Assembly (NCBI GenBank): GCA_902519375.1
Contig: CABYJS010000004.1
Location: 1-51,154, forward strand
From: an uncultured Pelagibacteraceae bacterium
Lineage (GTDB): Bacteria > Pseudomonadota > Alphaproteobacteria > Pelagibacterales > Pelagibacteraceae
DNA length: 51,154 nt
Reading direction: 5' to 3'
Position numbers and translations under genes: made by a program. This document shows, piece after piece, positions 1-8,861 of this stretch (its first letter is position 1; every line of letters starts with the position of its first letter). The notes below the pieces were generated by a model. It was not told where the DNA came from. It saw nothing but the letters and a program-made list of their open reading frames with translations, and searched no databases.

Positions 1-2
1 TA

Positions 3-2021
3 GATTTTAAACTTGATAATAATATTTTGACAATAAATGTTACTGAATATCCAATAGTCGAGCAAATTATTATCAATGGTATTAAAGCAAAAAAAAATAT
101 AAAAAAAATGAAGGATAATATGAAACTTAAAGAAAAAAATCCTTTCATTGAATCTTTTGTCCAGCAAGATTTAAATAAAGTATTAAATATATTTAAACAA
201 AGTGGTTTTTATTTTGTAAAAATTGCTACCAATATTGAAAAAAACTCTAATAATACTGTTAACATTATTTACGAGATTGATCAGGGAGAAAAAGCCACAA
301 TAAGTGAAATTAAATTTATTGGTGACAAAAAATTTAAAGATAGAAAATTAAGAAGCATTATTACTTCTGAAGAAGATAAGCCCTGGAAATTTATATCAAG
401 AAAAAAATATTTAGATATTGAAAGAGTAAATTTAGATAAAAGATTACTTAAAAATTTTTTTTTAGATAAAGGTTATTATCAAGTTGAAATAACAGATGCT
501 TATTCTCAAATAATAAATCAAAAAGATTTTGTATTAACTTATAATATTAATGCTGGTGAAAAATTTTTATTTGGAAACTTTGAATTAGTTATACCGGAAG
601 ATTTTGATAAACAAAAATTTTCTGATTTAGATAAATTTTTCACAAATATTCAAAACGAAAAATATAGTTATAGAGTCATTGAAAAAATTTTAGATAAAAT
701 TGAAAAGATAGCTCTGTATCAAAATTATGAGTTTATTGATGCTAAAATTATAGAAGTAATTGAAGACGATAAAATTAATTTTACCTTTGAAATTGTTGAT
801 ACTGAAAAGCTTTATGTTAATAAGATTAACATTTTTGGGAATAATATCACCTCTGAACAATTTATTAGAGATCAACTTATTGTTGATGAAGGTGACCCGT
901 TTAATAAGATATTACATACAAAATCAATTAATAATCTCAAAGCAAAGAATTTATTTGCAAAAGTTGAATATGATGTTTTGGATACTGATAGTCCAGACCA
1001 AAAAGATATTAATATAAATATTGAAGAAAAACCAACAGGCGAATTAATGGCAGGCGCCGGATATGGTACAGATGGTTCTACCTTTTCTGTAGGTGTAAGT
1101 GAAAACAACTTTAAAGGAGAGGGTGTAGTTCTAAATAGTAAATTGTCTCTATCTGAACAAACCGTCAAAGGTTTTGTGGAATATGTACATCCAAACATTG
1201 CTTATACAGACAGAAAATTATCAACATCTCTAGAGAGTACAGTTACAGATAGACTTACTGCATATGGATATAAGAGTTCAGTAAATAAGGTTTCTCTTGG
1301 TACTAGTTATGAACAATTTGAAAATACATTTTTTTCTCCTAATCTATCAATTTCTAGTGAGACTTTAGATACTACTTCTACTGCTTCCGCAGCATACAGA
1401 AAACAAGAAGGCTCATATTTCGATACTACATTCGGCTATGGCCTAAGTTATGATAAAAGAAATTCAGCATTTCAACCATCTTCTGGATTTATTAGTAGAT
1501 GGTATCAACAATTGCCTTTAATTTCAGAAAATTCAGAGCTCATTAATGGTTACATAATAACCGGATATAAGGAGATTATTGACGATATGATAGTTTCAAC
1601 AGGAATATATTCACGAGCAGTTAATTCTTTATCTAATGACGACGTTAGAGCTTCTAAAAGACTTTACGTGCCTAGTTCAAGATTAAGGGGATTCGAGTCT
1701 GGAAAAGTTGGACCAACAGATGGATCTGATCATGTTGGTGGAAATTATGTAGTTACTTTTAATACCTCTTCTACAATTCCATATGTTTTACAAACACAAG
1801 AAAATATGGATTTAAAAATTTTTTTTGATGCTGGTAATATTTGGGGTGTGGATTACTCAAGCTCATTGGATGACTCGAATTCAATAAGAACATCAACAGG
1901 TTTTGCTCTGGAAATAATAACACCTGTTGGTCCTCTATCTTTTTCTTATGCAGAGGCTCTCTCAAAAACCTCTACTGATAAAACAGAGTCTTTTAAATTT
2001 CAGCTTGGCACTACTTTCTAA
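3..2021 (+). CDS. bamA: Outer membrane protein assembly factor BamA (5' truncated by window)
   Basis: BamA is the outer-membrane barrel of the BAM complex, which folds and inserts beta-barrel proteins. The frame is open to the first base of the window, so the protein begins upstream. The TTG at 27 is only an internal codon, and roughly the first 100 residues (signal peptide and part of POTRA1) are missing. The visible part has several POTRA-type repeats over about the first 330 residues. A 16-strand-type barrel follows, carrying the family's R-G-F motif (RLRGFESG near residue 550). The last residue is Phe, the usual outer-membrane beta-signal ending. The stop codon is directly followed by the skp start. 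It heads a bamA-skp-fabZ-lpxDAIB block, which ties barrel assembly to lipid A synthesis. Confidence 0.95.
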   Translation, partial: DFKLDNNILTINVTEYPIVEQIIINGIKAKKNIKKMKDNMKLKEKNPFIESFVQQDLNKVLNIFKQSGFYFVKIATNIEKNSNNTVNIIYEIDQGEKATISEIKFIGDKKFKDRKLRSIITSEEDKPWKFISRKKYLDIERVNLDKRLLKNFFLDKGYYQVEITDAYSQIINQKDFVLTYNINAGEKFLFGNFELVIPEDFDKQKFSDLDKFFTNIQNEKYSYRVIEKILDKIEKIALYQNYEFIDAKIIEVIEDDKINFTFEIVDTEKLYVNKINIFGNNITSEQFIRDQLIVDEGDPFNKILHTKSINNLKAKNLFAKVEYDVLDTDSPDQKDININIEEKPTGELMAGAGYGTDGSTFSVGVSENNFKGEGVVLNSKLSLSEQTVKGFVEYVHPNIAYTDRKLSTSLESTVTDRLTAYGYKSSVNKVSLGTSYEQFENTFFSPNLSISSETLDTTSTASAAYRKQEGSYFDTTFGYGLSYDKRNSAFQPSSGFISRWYQQLPLISENSELINGYIITGYKEIIDDMIVSTGIYSRAVNSLSNDDVRASKRLYVPSSRLRGFESGKVGPTDGSDHVGGNYVVTFNTSSTIPYVLQTQENMDLKIFFDAGNIWGVDYSSSLDDSNSIRTSTGFALEIITPVGPLSFSYAEALSKTSTDKTESFKFQLGTTF

Positions 2022-2510
2022 ATGAAGAAAATCATTTATTCCTTCATTTTGTTATTTTTTACATCAAGCTTAATTGCTTCAGAAATTTCAATTGTAGACA
2101 TAACTTATCTTTTAAAAAATTCAAATAAAGGAAAATCAATTCAAAAAGAACTTGATAATTTAAATTCAAAAAACTTCAAAAAATTTAAGGAGAAAAAAAA
2201 ATTATTAGAGATTGAAGAAAAAAAAGTAGCTTCAAAAAAAAATATTTTATCTAAAGAGGATTTTAATAGCGAAGTGTTAAAGTTTAAAAAAAAAGTTCAA
2301 AATTACGAAAATGATAGAAGGAAATCAGCTCAAGAAATCAATAATATCAAATTAAAGAAAATTGCTAAACTCTTAGACGAAATAAATAAAATTTTAGTAG
2401 AATATTCATCAAAAAATTCTATTTCCACCATAGTGGATAAAAAAAATGTTATTATTACAAAAGAAGAAAATGATATAACAAAAAAGATTTTAACAATTTT
2501 AGACAGTTAA
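2022..2510 (+). CDS. skp: OmpH/Skp family periplasmic chaperone
   Basis: This 162-residue protein has a clear N-terminal signal peptide (two Lys, then a hydrophobic stretch to about residue 19). A Lys/Glu-rich, strongly helical middle follows, as expected for the coiled-coil tentacles of Skp. Skp holds unfolded outer-membrane proteins in the periplasm before delivery to BAM. The start ATG directly abuts the bamA stop, so the two are surely co-transcribed. Sequence identity to known Skp is low, as is usual for this family. The call rests on length, signal peptide, composition and position between bamA and lipid A genes. Confidence 0.85.
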   Translation: MKKIIYSFILLFFTSSLIASEISIVDITYLLKNSNKGKSIQKELDNLNSKNFKKFKEKKKLLEIEEKKVASKKNILSKEDFNSEVLKFKKKVQNYENDRRKSAQEINNIKLKKIAKLLDEINKILVEYSSKNSISTIVDKKNVIITKEENDITKKILTILDS

Positions 2511-2517
2511 TTTATCT

Positions 2518-2964
2518 ATGGATAAACTAAGTAAAAAACAAATTATTGATCTATTACCACATAGGGAACCGATGTTGTTAATAGATGAACTATTAAATAT
2601 AAAAAAGTTACATTCAGCAACTGCAATAGTAAATGTTAAGAAAGATGCTTTCTACGTTCAAGGCCATTTTCCAGGAAATCCTGTTATGCCTGGAGTTTTA
2701 ATTGTTGAAGCCTTTGGACAAGCCGCCGCCGCCTTAACAGCTGCTGGTATAGATAAGAAAGAATATGATAATAAATTAGTTTTTTTAATGAGTGTAGAAA
2801 AAGCTAAATTTAGAAATCCAGTTATACCTGATTGTAAATTAGAATTAAATATTGAGGCCATAAGATCTCATGGTAGAGTTTGGAAATATAAGGGAGAAGC
2901 ATTTGTACAAGGGAAAAAAATGGCTGATGCTCAATGGTCAGCAACTATTGTTGATAGAAAATAA
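2518..2964 (+). CDS. fabZ: 3-hydroxyacyl-ACP dehydratase FabZ
   Basis: FabZ dehydrates beta-hydroxyacyl-ACP in type II fatty acid synthesis and competes with LpxA/LpxD for hydroxyacyl-ACP. At 148 residues it is full length for a single hot-dog fold. The N-terminal LLPHREPMLLID motif is present. The catalytic pair is His50 in GHFPGNPVMPG and Glu64 in VEAFGQ. It starts 7 bases after skp and sits inside the lipid A cluster. Here it precedes lpxD, whereas the order lpxD-fabZ-lpxA is more usual in proteobacteria. Confidence 0.97.
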   Translation: MDKLSKKQIIDLLPHREPMLLIDELLNIKKLHSATAIVNVKKDAFYVQGHFPGNPVMPGVLIVEAFGQAAAALTAAGIDKKEYDNKLVFLMSVEKAKFRNPVIPDCKLELNIEAIRSHGRVWKYKGEAFVQGKKMADAQWSATIVDRK

Positions 2965-3018
2965 TTAGTAATATTTCTTGATACTAATAATATAGAATTT
3001 TTTGATAAGTATTAATTA

Positions 3019-3999
3019 ATGCTTAACCCTTTTTTTAAAAATGCAGGTCCTTTTAAAATTGAAAATATTTTAATTTCCTCAGGCATTAATAATAAAGACA
3101 ATTATAAAAATGATAAGATTTATGATGTAAAAGATTTATCATCGGCAACTAATAAGGATATAACTTTTTTTCATTCACGAAATTATTCAGATTTAGCCTC
3201 AAATACTAAAGCGTCGTATTGTGTTACTCTAAATAATTTATCAAAATTTCTACCAACCACATGTAAAAAAATAATAGTAGAAAATGTTTTATTAAGTATG
3301 GCCAATATAACAAAAAAATTTTACCCAAATTCAATTGTAGATGACTTTGATAATTCAGTAAAAAGTATTGATAAAACAACATTAAAGAAAAAAGTAAAAT
3401 TTGGAAAAAATGTTTTGATTGGTAGAAATGTTAAAGTTGGTAAAAATTGCTCCATAGGTCACTACACTATTATTGAAAAAAATGTATCAATAGGATCAAA
3501 TTGTTCTATTGGTTCAAATGTAATTATAAGAAATACAATTGTTAAAGATAATGTTAGTATTCTTGACGGTTGTGTTATAGGCAAAAAAGGCTTTGGTTTT
3601 TTTCCGAATAAAGATAATAATATTAGATATCCTCATATTGGCATAGTTATAATTTATGAAAATTCTGAAATAGGATGTGGATCAACAATTGATAGAGGAT
3701 CTCTTTCTAATACTGTAATTGGTAAAAATGTTTTTCTAGATAATCAAATTCATATAGCTCATAATAACAAGATCGGAAATAATTGTATTATTGCAGGACA
3801 AGTTGGAATGGCTGGAAGTTCTTCTTTAGGAGACAATGTGATGATAGGTGGTCAGGCTGGTATTTCTGGACACTTAAAAATTGGAAGTAATGTTCATATT
3901 GGCGGCGGTAGTGGAGTGATTAATGATATTGATGATAATTCAAAGGTAATGGGATACCCGGCAAAAAACTTAAGAGATTTTATTAAAGAAAATAGATGA
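3019..3999 (+). CDS. lpxD: UDP-3-O-acylglucosamine N-acyltransferase LpxD
   Basis: LpxD adds the N-linked hydroxyacyl chain, the third step of lipid A synthesis. An N-terminal uridine-binding-type domain (about residues 1-110) precedes a long left-handed beta-helix made of hexapeptide repeats (IGxxxxIG patterns, about 115-300). The motif QIHIAHNNKIG carries the expected catalytic His. At 326 residues it is near the usual 330-350. Its 3' end overlaps the lpxA start by 4 bases (ATGA), which implies translational coupling. A 54-base AT-rich gap separates it from fabZ. Confidence 0.96.
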   Translation: MLNPFFKNAGPFKIENILISSGINNKDNYKNDKIYDVKDLSSATNKDITFFHSRNYSDLASNTKASYCVTLNNLSKFLPTTCKKIIVENVLLSMANITKKFYPNSIVDDFDNSVKSIDKTTLKKKVKFGKNVLIGRNVKVGKNCSIGHYTIIEKNVSIGSNCSIGSNVIIRNTIVKDNVSILDGCVIGKKGFGFFPNKDNNIRYPHIGIVIIYENSEIGCGSTIDRGSLSNTVIGKNVFLDNQIHIAHNNKIGNNCIIAGQVGMAGSSSLGDNVMIGGQAGISGHLKIGSNVHIGGGSGVINDIDDNSKVMGYPAKNLRDFIKENR

Positions 4000-4778
4000 T
4001 TCATAAAACAGCAATAATTGATGTTAAATCCAAGATTGATCAAAATGTTGAGATTGGTCCTTATACTGTTATTGGACCTGATGTAGAGATACAAGAAGGT
4101 ACAAAAATTCAATCACATGCTAGTATAACTGGTCGAACAAAAATTGGTAAGGATAACAAGATTTATCCATTTGCTTCAATTGGAAATGATCCGCAAGATC
4201 TTAAATATAAAGGAGAAAAAACTGAGCTTGTAATTGGTGATGGAAACACAATAAGAGAATATACAACAATAAATACCGGAACAGCTGGAGGAGGGGGGTT
4301 AACAAAAATTGGAAATAACTCCCTATTAATGATTGGTGTTCACATAGCTCACGACTGTATAATTGGAAATAATGTTGTTATTGCTAATAGCGCAGCAATT
4401 GCAGGCCATGCTGAAATAGGTGATCAGGTTATAATAGGGGGGAATTGTGGTGTTCAACAATTTTCAAGAATTGGTAAAATGGCCATGATTGGTGGGATGA
4501 CAGGTGTATCTAGAGATGTAATACCATATGGAGTTTCACTGGGAAATAGAAATTATTTAGATGGAATAAATATTATTGGTCTCAGAAGAAAAAAAATTTC
4601 TAACAAAGACATAATCTGCTTATCAGATGCATACAAAGAAATATTTAAAACTGAAAGCTTGAATGAAAACTTATCTAAGTTAAATGGTGATTTTAAAGAT
4701 AATATTTTTGTTCAGGAAATAATAGACTTTATAAATAAGGATAAAAAAAGACCAATTTGCACACCTTATTCAAAATAA
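3996..4778 (+). CDS. lpxA: UDP-N-acetylglucosamine acyltransferase LpxA
   Basis: LpxA catalyses the first step of lipid A synthesis, O-acylation of UDP-GlcNAc with hydroxyacyl-ACP in the cytoplasm. Hexapeptide repeats start at residue 1 and run to about 185. A C-terminal helical domain follows (RRKKISNKDI onward). The catalytic His is His119 in HIAHDC. The length of 260 matches the family. It overlaps lpxD by 4 bases and ends 1 base before lpxI. Confidence 0.97.
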   Translation: MIHKTAIIDVKSKIDQNVEIGPYTVIGPDVEIQEGTKIQSHASITGRTKIGKDNKIYPFASIGNDPQDLKYKGEKTELVIGDGNTIREYTTINTGTAGGGGLTKIGNNSLLMIGVHIAHDCIIGNNVVIANSAAIAGHAEIGDQVIIGGNCGVQQFSRIGKMAMIGGMTGVSRDVIPYGVSLGNRNYLDGINIIGLRRKKISNKDIICLSDAYKEIFKTESLNENLSKLNGDFKDNIFVQEIIDFINKDKKRPICTPYSK

Positions 4779-4779
4779 A

Positions 4780-5571
4780 ATGATAGGTTTATTTCTTGGA
4801 AAAACAGATTTCCCAATAAAGATAGTTAATAAATTAAAAAAAAGAAAGATAAAATACTTTATAATAGATTTGACAAAAAAAAATCTTTTTAAAAAAGATA
4901 AAAATTCATATTTAATTAATGTAGGTAGATTTGGACAGATACTTAATCTAATTAAAGAAAAAAAATGTAGAAAAGTTATATTTGCAGGAAAAATTGACAA
5001 GCCAAAAATTTCTAAATTAAGACTAGATGTTAAAGGTATTTATTATATACCCAGAATTATTAAAGCAGCAAAACTTGGTGATGCTGCTATTTTAAAAGAA
5101 TTGATAAAAATTCTAGATGAAAATAAGATTAAAGTTATTAAATCAAACTTTTATAATCCTGAATTAACGTTATCAAAAGGGAATTATACTAAAATCAAAC
5201 CTTCAAAATTAAATTTCATAAATATTAAATTTGGAATAAAAAATTTAAAAAAGATTAATTCCTACAATCATGTGCAAGGTTTAATTGTAAGAAATAAAAA
5301 AATCATTTCTAGAGAAACTGAAAAAGGTACAAAAAAAATGATACAATCTGTTAAAAAGGATAAGAATAATCCGGGAATATTAATTAAATTACCTAAGAAA
5401 AAGCAGGATTTAAGAGCAGATTTACCAACTATAGGTCTTGATACTTTAAAAGATTGTAAAAAGGCTGGCATCAAAGGAATTGTCCTTAAATCTAAGCAGA
5501 ATATTTTTTTAGATATAAAAAAATCTATTGAATTTGCAAATAAAAATAAAATTTTTATTAATATAATATGA
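4780..5571 (+). CDS. lpxI: UDP-2,3-diacylglucosamine pyrophosphatase LpxI
   Basis: LpxI hydrolyses UDP-2,3-diacylglucosamine to lipid X and UMP. It is the alphaproteobacterial replacement for LpxH, which is not seen here. The 263-residue protein shows the family layout: an N-terminal nucleotide-binding-like half (MIGLFLGKTDFP) and a C-terminal domain with the conserved Asp-rich segment LRADLPTIGLDTL and GIKGIVLKS. It lies between lpxA (1-base gap) and lpxB (4-base ATGA overlap), exactly where LpxI is expected. It has an unusually high Lys content, like its neighbours. Confidence 0.93.
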   Translation: MIGLFLGKTDFPIKIVNKLKKRKIKYFIIDLTKKNLFKKDKNSYLINVGRFGQILNLIKEKKCRKVIFAGKIDKPKISKLRLDVKGIYYIPRIIKAAKLGDAAILKELIKILDENKIKVIKSNFYNPELTLSKGNYTKIKPSKLNFINIKFGIKNLKKINSYNHVQGLIVRNKKIISRETEKGTKKMIQSVKKDKNNPGILIKLPKKKQDLRADLPTIGLDTLKDCKKAGIKGIVLKSKQNIFLDIKKSIEFANKNKIFINII

Positions 5572-6701
5572 AAAAAAAAATATTCATTTTAACTGGTGAA
5601 GCTTCAGGAGATAAATTAGCTTCAACAGTAATTTCAAAACTTAATCAATATAATGATAGAATTGATTATCTTTCGGTCGGAGGATCAAATCTTTCTAAAT
5701 TAGGAATTAAATCAATTTTTGATATAAATGAAATAACATATATTGGTTTTACTAGTGTTATTTTAAATATTTTTAAGATTAAGAAAAAAATTGATCATAC
5801 TGTAAATGAGATTCTTAAATTTAATCCAGATATAATTTTTAGTGTTGATAGTCCTGATTTCACATTAAGAGTCTCTGAAAAAGTAAAAAAGATTAAGAAT
5901 AATATTAAAGTTATTCATTATGTAGCTCCTCAAGTTTGGATTTGGAGAGAAAAAAGAGTTAAAAAATTCAAAAAATTTGTTGATCATTTTTTATTATTAT
6001 TTAATTTTGAAAAAAAATTTTTCGACAAAGAAAATATTAGAAATACTTTTGTAGGCCATCCTTTATTAGAAAAATATAATTCAAAAATTGATATATCAAA
6101 TATTTCAAAAGGAAAAAAAATTATATCTATTTTTCCAGGTAGTAGGATGTCTGAATTAAAAACCCTTCTTCCAATTTTGATTGATTTTGTCAAATTAATG
6201 AATGAAAAATTTAATGAATATATTTTTGTTTTTCATTCAACTGATGAAAATAAAGATTTAATAAATGAAATATTACATAATTCTCATTTAGAAAATACTG
6301 AAATTATATCTAATAAAGATATTAAATCTGAAATTTTATTAAATTCAATTTTTGCTGTTGCAAAATCAGGTACAGTGTCCCTTGAAATTTGTAACGCTAG
6401 AGTTCCATCAATTATAATATATAAAGTTAATTTTATTAATTTCATGATTATGAAATTCTTAGTTAAAGTTAATTTTGCAAATATAATTAATATTATAAAT
6501 AATAAAGAGATTATTCCTGAACTTCTTCAAAGTGAATGTAACTCAAAAGAAATATTTAAATCTGTTCAGTATTTTCTTAAAAATCCAAATTTTGCTAAAA
6601 AACAAGTTGAAAATTGTTCACTCACCCTAGATCAAATTAGATCCAAAACATCATCAGGTGAAGAGGCTGCTAAAATACTAATTAAATATCTTATTATTTA
6701 G
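5568..6701 (+). CDS. lpxB: Lipid-A-disaccharide synthase LpxB
   Basis: LpxB is a GT19 glycosyltransferase that condenses lipid X with UDP-diacylglucosamine to form the lipid A disaccharide at the inner membrane. Recognisable motifs are the N-terminal TGEASGDKLA, SVDSPDFTLR, HYVAPQVWIW, the FVGHPLLE segment and FPGSRMSEL. A donor-site segment AKSGTVSLE follows near residue 267. The length of 377 is normal. It is the last gene of the lipid A operon. Its 3' end overlaps the convergent gltX by 24 bases, so no terminator separates the two. Confidence 0.96.
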   Translation: MKKKIFILTGEASGDKLASTVISKLNQYNDRIDYLSVGGSNLSKLGIKSIFDINEITYIGFTSVILNIFKIKKKIDHTVNEILKFNPDIIFSVDSPDFTLRVSEKVKKIKNNIKVIHYVAPQVWIWREKRVKKFKKFVDHFLLLFNFEKKFFDKENIRNTFVGHPLLEKYNSKIDISNISKGKKIISIFPGSRMSELKTLLPILIDFVKLMNEKFNEYIFVFHSTDENKDLINEILHNSHLENTEIISNKDIKSEILLNSIFAVAKSGTVSLEICNARVPSIIIYKVNFINFMIMKFLVKVNFANIINIINNKEIIPELLQSECNSKEIFKSVQYFLKNPNFAKKQVENCSLTLDQIRSKTSSGEEAAKILIKYLII

Positions 6702-8078
6702 TCTTTCAATCACTTCTTCTTTACCTAGGGAAATAATTATATCATATATACCAGGTCCAAATTTTGAACCTGTTAAAGCTATTCTTAAAGGCTGACCAAC
6801 CCCTTTAAAATTTGTATTATTTGATTTAATCAGTTCATTTACTATTGGCTCTAATGTTTCTTTACTTAGTTTATTAACGTTTCCAAATTGAGTATTGAAG
6901 TCAGAAATGACTTTTTTGGCTTTATTATCAATTAACTTAAAATCATCTTGATTAAAATTAACCTCATCTAACATTATATATTGACTATTATTAAAAATAT
7001 CTTCTAAAGTTTTAGCTTTGTTTTTAAGGAAAGTTAGGGATCTCTTAATTTTTTCTTTTTTGTCTGACTTAATTTCATTTTTATATAATTTACAGAAATC
7101 ATTTAATTGATTAAATAAATCTTTTTCATCGATATTTTTGATATAGTGTTCATTCATTGATAAAATTCTACTCATATCTAGTTTAGATGGAGATTTACCG
7201 ATTCCTTCAAGGTTAAAATGTTTAATACTTTCATCTAAAGTGAATATTTCTTTATCTTTATACGACCATCCTAATCTAAGAAGATAATTTCTTAGAGCAT
7301 CTGGCATAATACCAATCTTAGAATAATCATCTAATGTAGAAGCCTTGTCCCTTTTCGATAATTTCTTTCCTTCAATAGTATGTATTAAAGGTATATGTGC
7401 AAAAAATGGCAATTCCCATTTCATAGCTTGATAGATTTGAATTTGTTTAAAAGTATTTATTTTATGATCATCACCTCTAATTATATGTGTCATTTTCATT
7501 TGATAATCATCCACAGATGCAGACAAGTTATATGTCGGAGTTCCATCATTTCTTAGAATTATAAAATCTTCAATAGTATTGTTATCTATTTCAACATCTC
7601 CTTGAACTAAATCTTTTAACTGTGATGTTCCACCTATTTTACTTTTAAATCTTATAACAGGTTTAATATCCTTGGGAGCATCACCTTCTTTTTTGTCTCT
7701 CCATTTTCTATCGTAGATATAAGGAATTTTTTTTTGTTTTGCTCTTTTTTTTTGTTCTTCTATTTCTTCACTTGAACAATAACATTTATATGCACAACCA
7801 TTTTTAAGTAACTCATTTACAATTTTTACATGATCTTCAATTTTTTTTGATTGTATATACTCGTCTCCATCATAGCTAATACCAATCCATTTAAGAGATT
7901 TAATTATTTGATCTTTATATTCATCTTTTGATCTTTCTTTATCAGTATCTTCTATTCTTAAATGAAATTCACCTTTTTGGTTTTTAGAATATAACCAATT
8001 AAACAAAGCTGTTCTCACACCACCAATATGTAGAGGTCCAGTAGGGGACGGAGCAAATCTTGTTGCTACTTTTTTCAT
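6678..8078 (-). CDS. gltX: Glutamyl-tRNA synthetase
   Basis: This class I aminoacyl-tRNA synthetase charges tRNA-Glu. The HIGH-type motif PLHIGG is near residue 17 and the KMSKS-type motif is KLSKRD near residue 241. The length of 466 fits the discriminating or non-discriminating bacterial enzyme; sequence alone does not tell which. The zinc-binding Cys pattern (CYCSSEE) is partly present near residue 100. It lies downstream of lexA on the same strand with a 22-base gap, so it may be read through from the LexA-controlled promoter. Its 3' end overlaps lpxB on the opposite strand. Confidence 0.96.
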   Translation of the reverse strand: MKKVATRFAPSPTGPLHIGGVRTALFNWLYSKNQKGEFHLRIEDTDKERSKDEYKDQIIKSLKWIGISYDGDEYIQSKKIEDHVKIVNELLKNGCAYKCYCSSEEIEEQKKRAKQKKIPYIYDRKWRDKKEGDAPKDIKPVIRFKSKIGGTSQLKDLVQGDVEIDNNTIEDFIILRNDGTPTYNLSASVDDYQMKMTHIIRGDDHKINTFKQIQIYQAMKWELPFFAHIPLIHTIEGKKLSKRDKASTLDDYSKIGIMPDALRNYLLRLGWSYKDKEIFTLDESIKHFNLEGIGKSPSKLDMSRILSMNEHYIKNIDEKDLFNQLNDFCKLYKNEIKSDKKEKIKRSLTFLKNKAKTLEDIFNNSQYIMLDEVNFNQDDFKLIDNKAKKVISDFNTQFGNVNKLSKETLEPIVNELIKSNNTNFKGVGQPLRIALTGSKFGPGIYDIIISLGKEEVIERLNNKIFN

Positions 8079-8100
8079 TGAAAATGTTTAGACTATTTTA

Positions 8101-8775
8101 TTAGAAGTTTCTATATAAAGATACTAATACGCCCTGTACTTTTACTCTGTCCGGGCCAAATATTTTAGTTTCGTAGTTTTTATTTGCACTTTCAAGTGCT
8201 ACAACTTTACCTTTTTTTCTTATTCTTTTAAGCATAGCTTCATGCTCATCTATTAACGCAACAACTATTTTTCCATTATCTGCTGTATCTGTCCTTCTAA
8301 TAATAACTGTATCACCTTCGTTAATGCCAGCTTCAATCATTGAGTCACCTTGAACTTTAAGACCAAAATAATCACCATTTTTTTCTAAATTACTTGGTAA
8401 AGGAATTCTTGAAACTTCATTTTGTATAGCTTCAACAGGTGTTCCAGCAGCTATCTTGCCTAAGACAGGCACCTCAACTTCATCAGATAAAGGTTTTTCA
8501 TCTAAACCACCTTTAATTACACTAGGGGAAAAACTATTATAAATATCGTTAGCAGAAGCTGTTTCAGGTAATTTAATTACTTCTAATGCTCTCGCTTTGT
8601 GTGCAAGTCTTTTAATAAATCCTCTCTCTTCCAATGCACTGATTAATCTATGAATTCCTGATTTAGACTTTAAATTTAGCGATTCTTTCATTTCCTCATA
8701 AGAAGGAGATACACCAGAAGTTCTCAACTTCTTGTTGATAAATAAAAGCAGGTTTTTTTGTTTTTTTGTTAGCAT
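8101..8775 (-). CDS. lexA: LexA repressor, SOS response regulator
   Basis: LexA represses DNA-damage genes and cleaves itself when RecA is activated. An N-terminal winged-helix domain (1-65) is joined by a linker to an S24 peptidase domain. The self-cleavage site Ala110-Gly111 (KIAAGTP) and the catalytic dyad Ser145 (QGDSMIEAG) and Lys183 (EAMLKRI) are all visible. The length of 224 matches alphaproteobacterial LexA. A GTTC-N7-GTTC box 25 bases upstream of the start indicates autorepression. Neighbours are trpC upstream and gltX downstream, on the same strand. Confidence 0.97.
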   Translation of the reverse strand: MLTKKQKNLLLFINKKLRTSGVSPSYEEMKESLNLKSKSGIHRLISALEERGFIKRLAHKARALEVIKLPETASANDIYNSFSPSVIKGGLDEKPLSDEVEVPVLGKIAAGTPVEAIQNEVSRIPLPSNLEKNGDYFGLKVQGDSMIEAGINEGDTVIIRRTDTADNGKIVVALIDEHEAMLKRIRKKGKVVALESANKNYETKIFGPDRVKVQGVLVSLYRNF

Positions 8776-8799
8776 AAGAACAAATATCGTACAGATTCT

Positions 8800-8814
8800 G
8801 TTCTACAAAAGTTC
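8800..8814. promoter_or_regulatory. LexA (SOS) box upstream of lexA
   Basis: The plus strand reads GTTC, seven bases (TACAAAA), GTTC. This is the direct-repeat operator established for alphaproteobacterial LexA. It lies in the 86-base gap between lexA and trpC, 25 bases from the lexA start codon. That is the right place to block the lexA promoter. No other exact copy was noticed by eye. Confidence 0.85.
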
Positions 8815-8861
8815 TCTTCAATTCACAATAGTAAAAAAAGCTAATAAAATATGGGGTTATT

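Noticed and set aside
27..29. TTG as the start of the first gene
   Set aside because: The frame is open to the window edge and the missing part of BamA must lie upstream, so this codon is internal.
872..1198. 108-codon minus-strand ORF inside bamA
   Set aside because: It lies wholly antisense to a well-conserved gene, has no family resemblance and no ribosome site.
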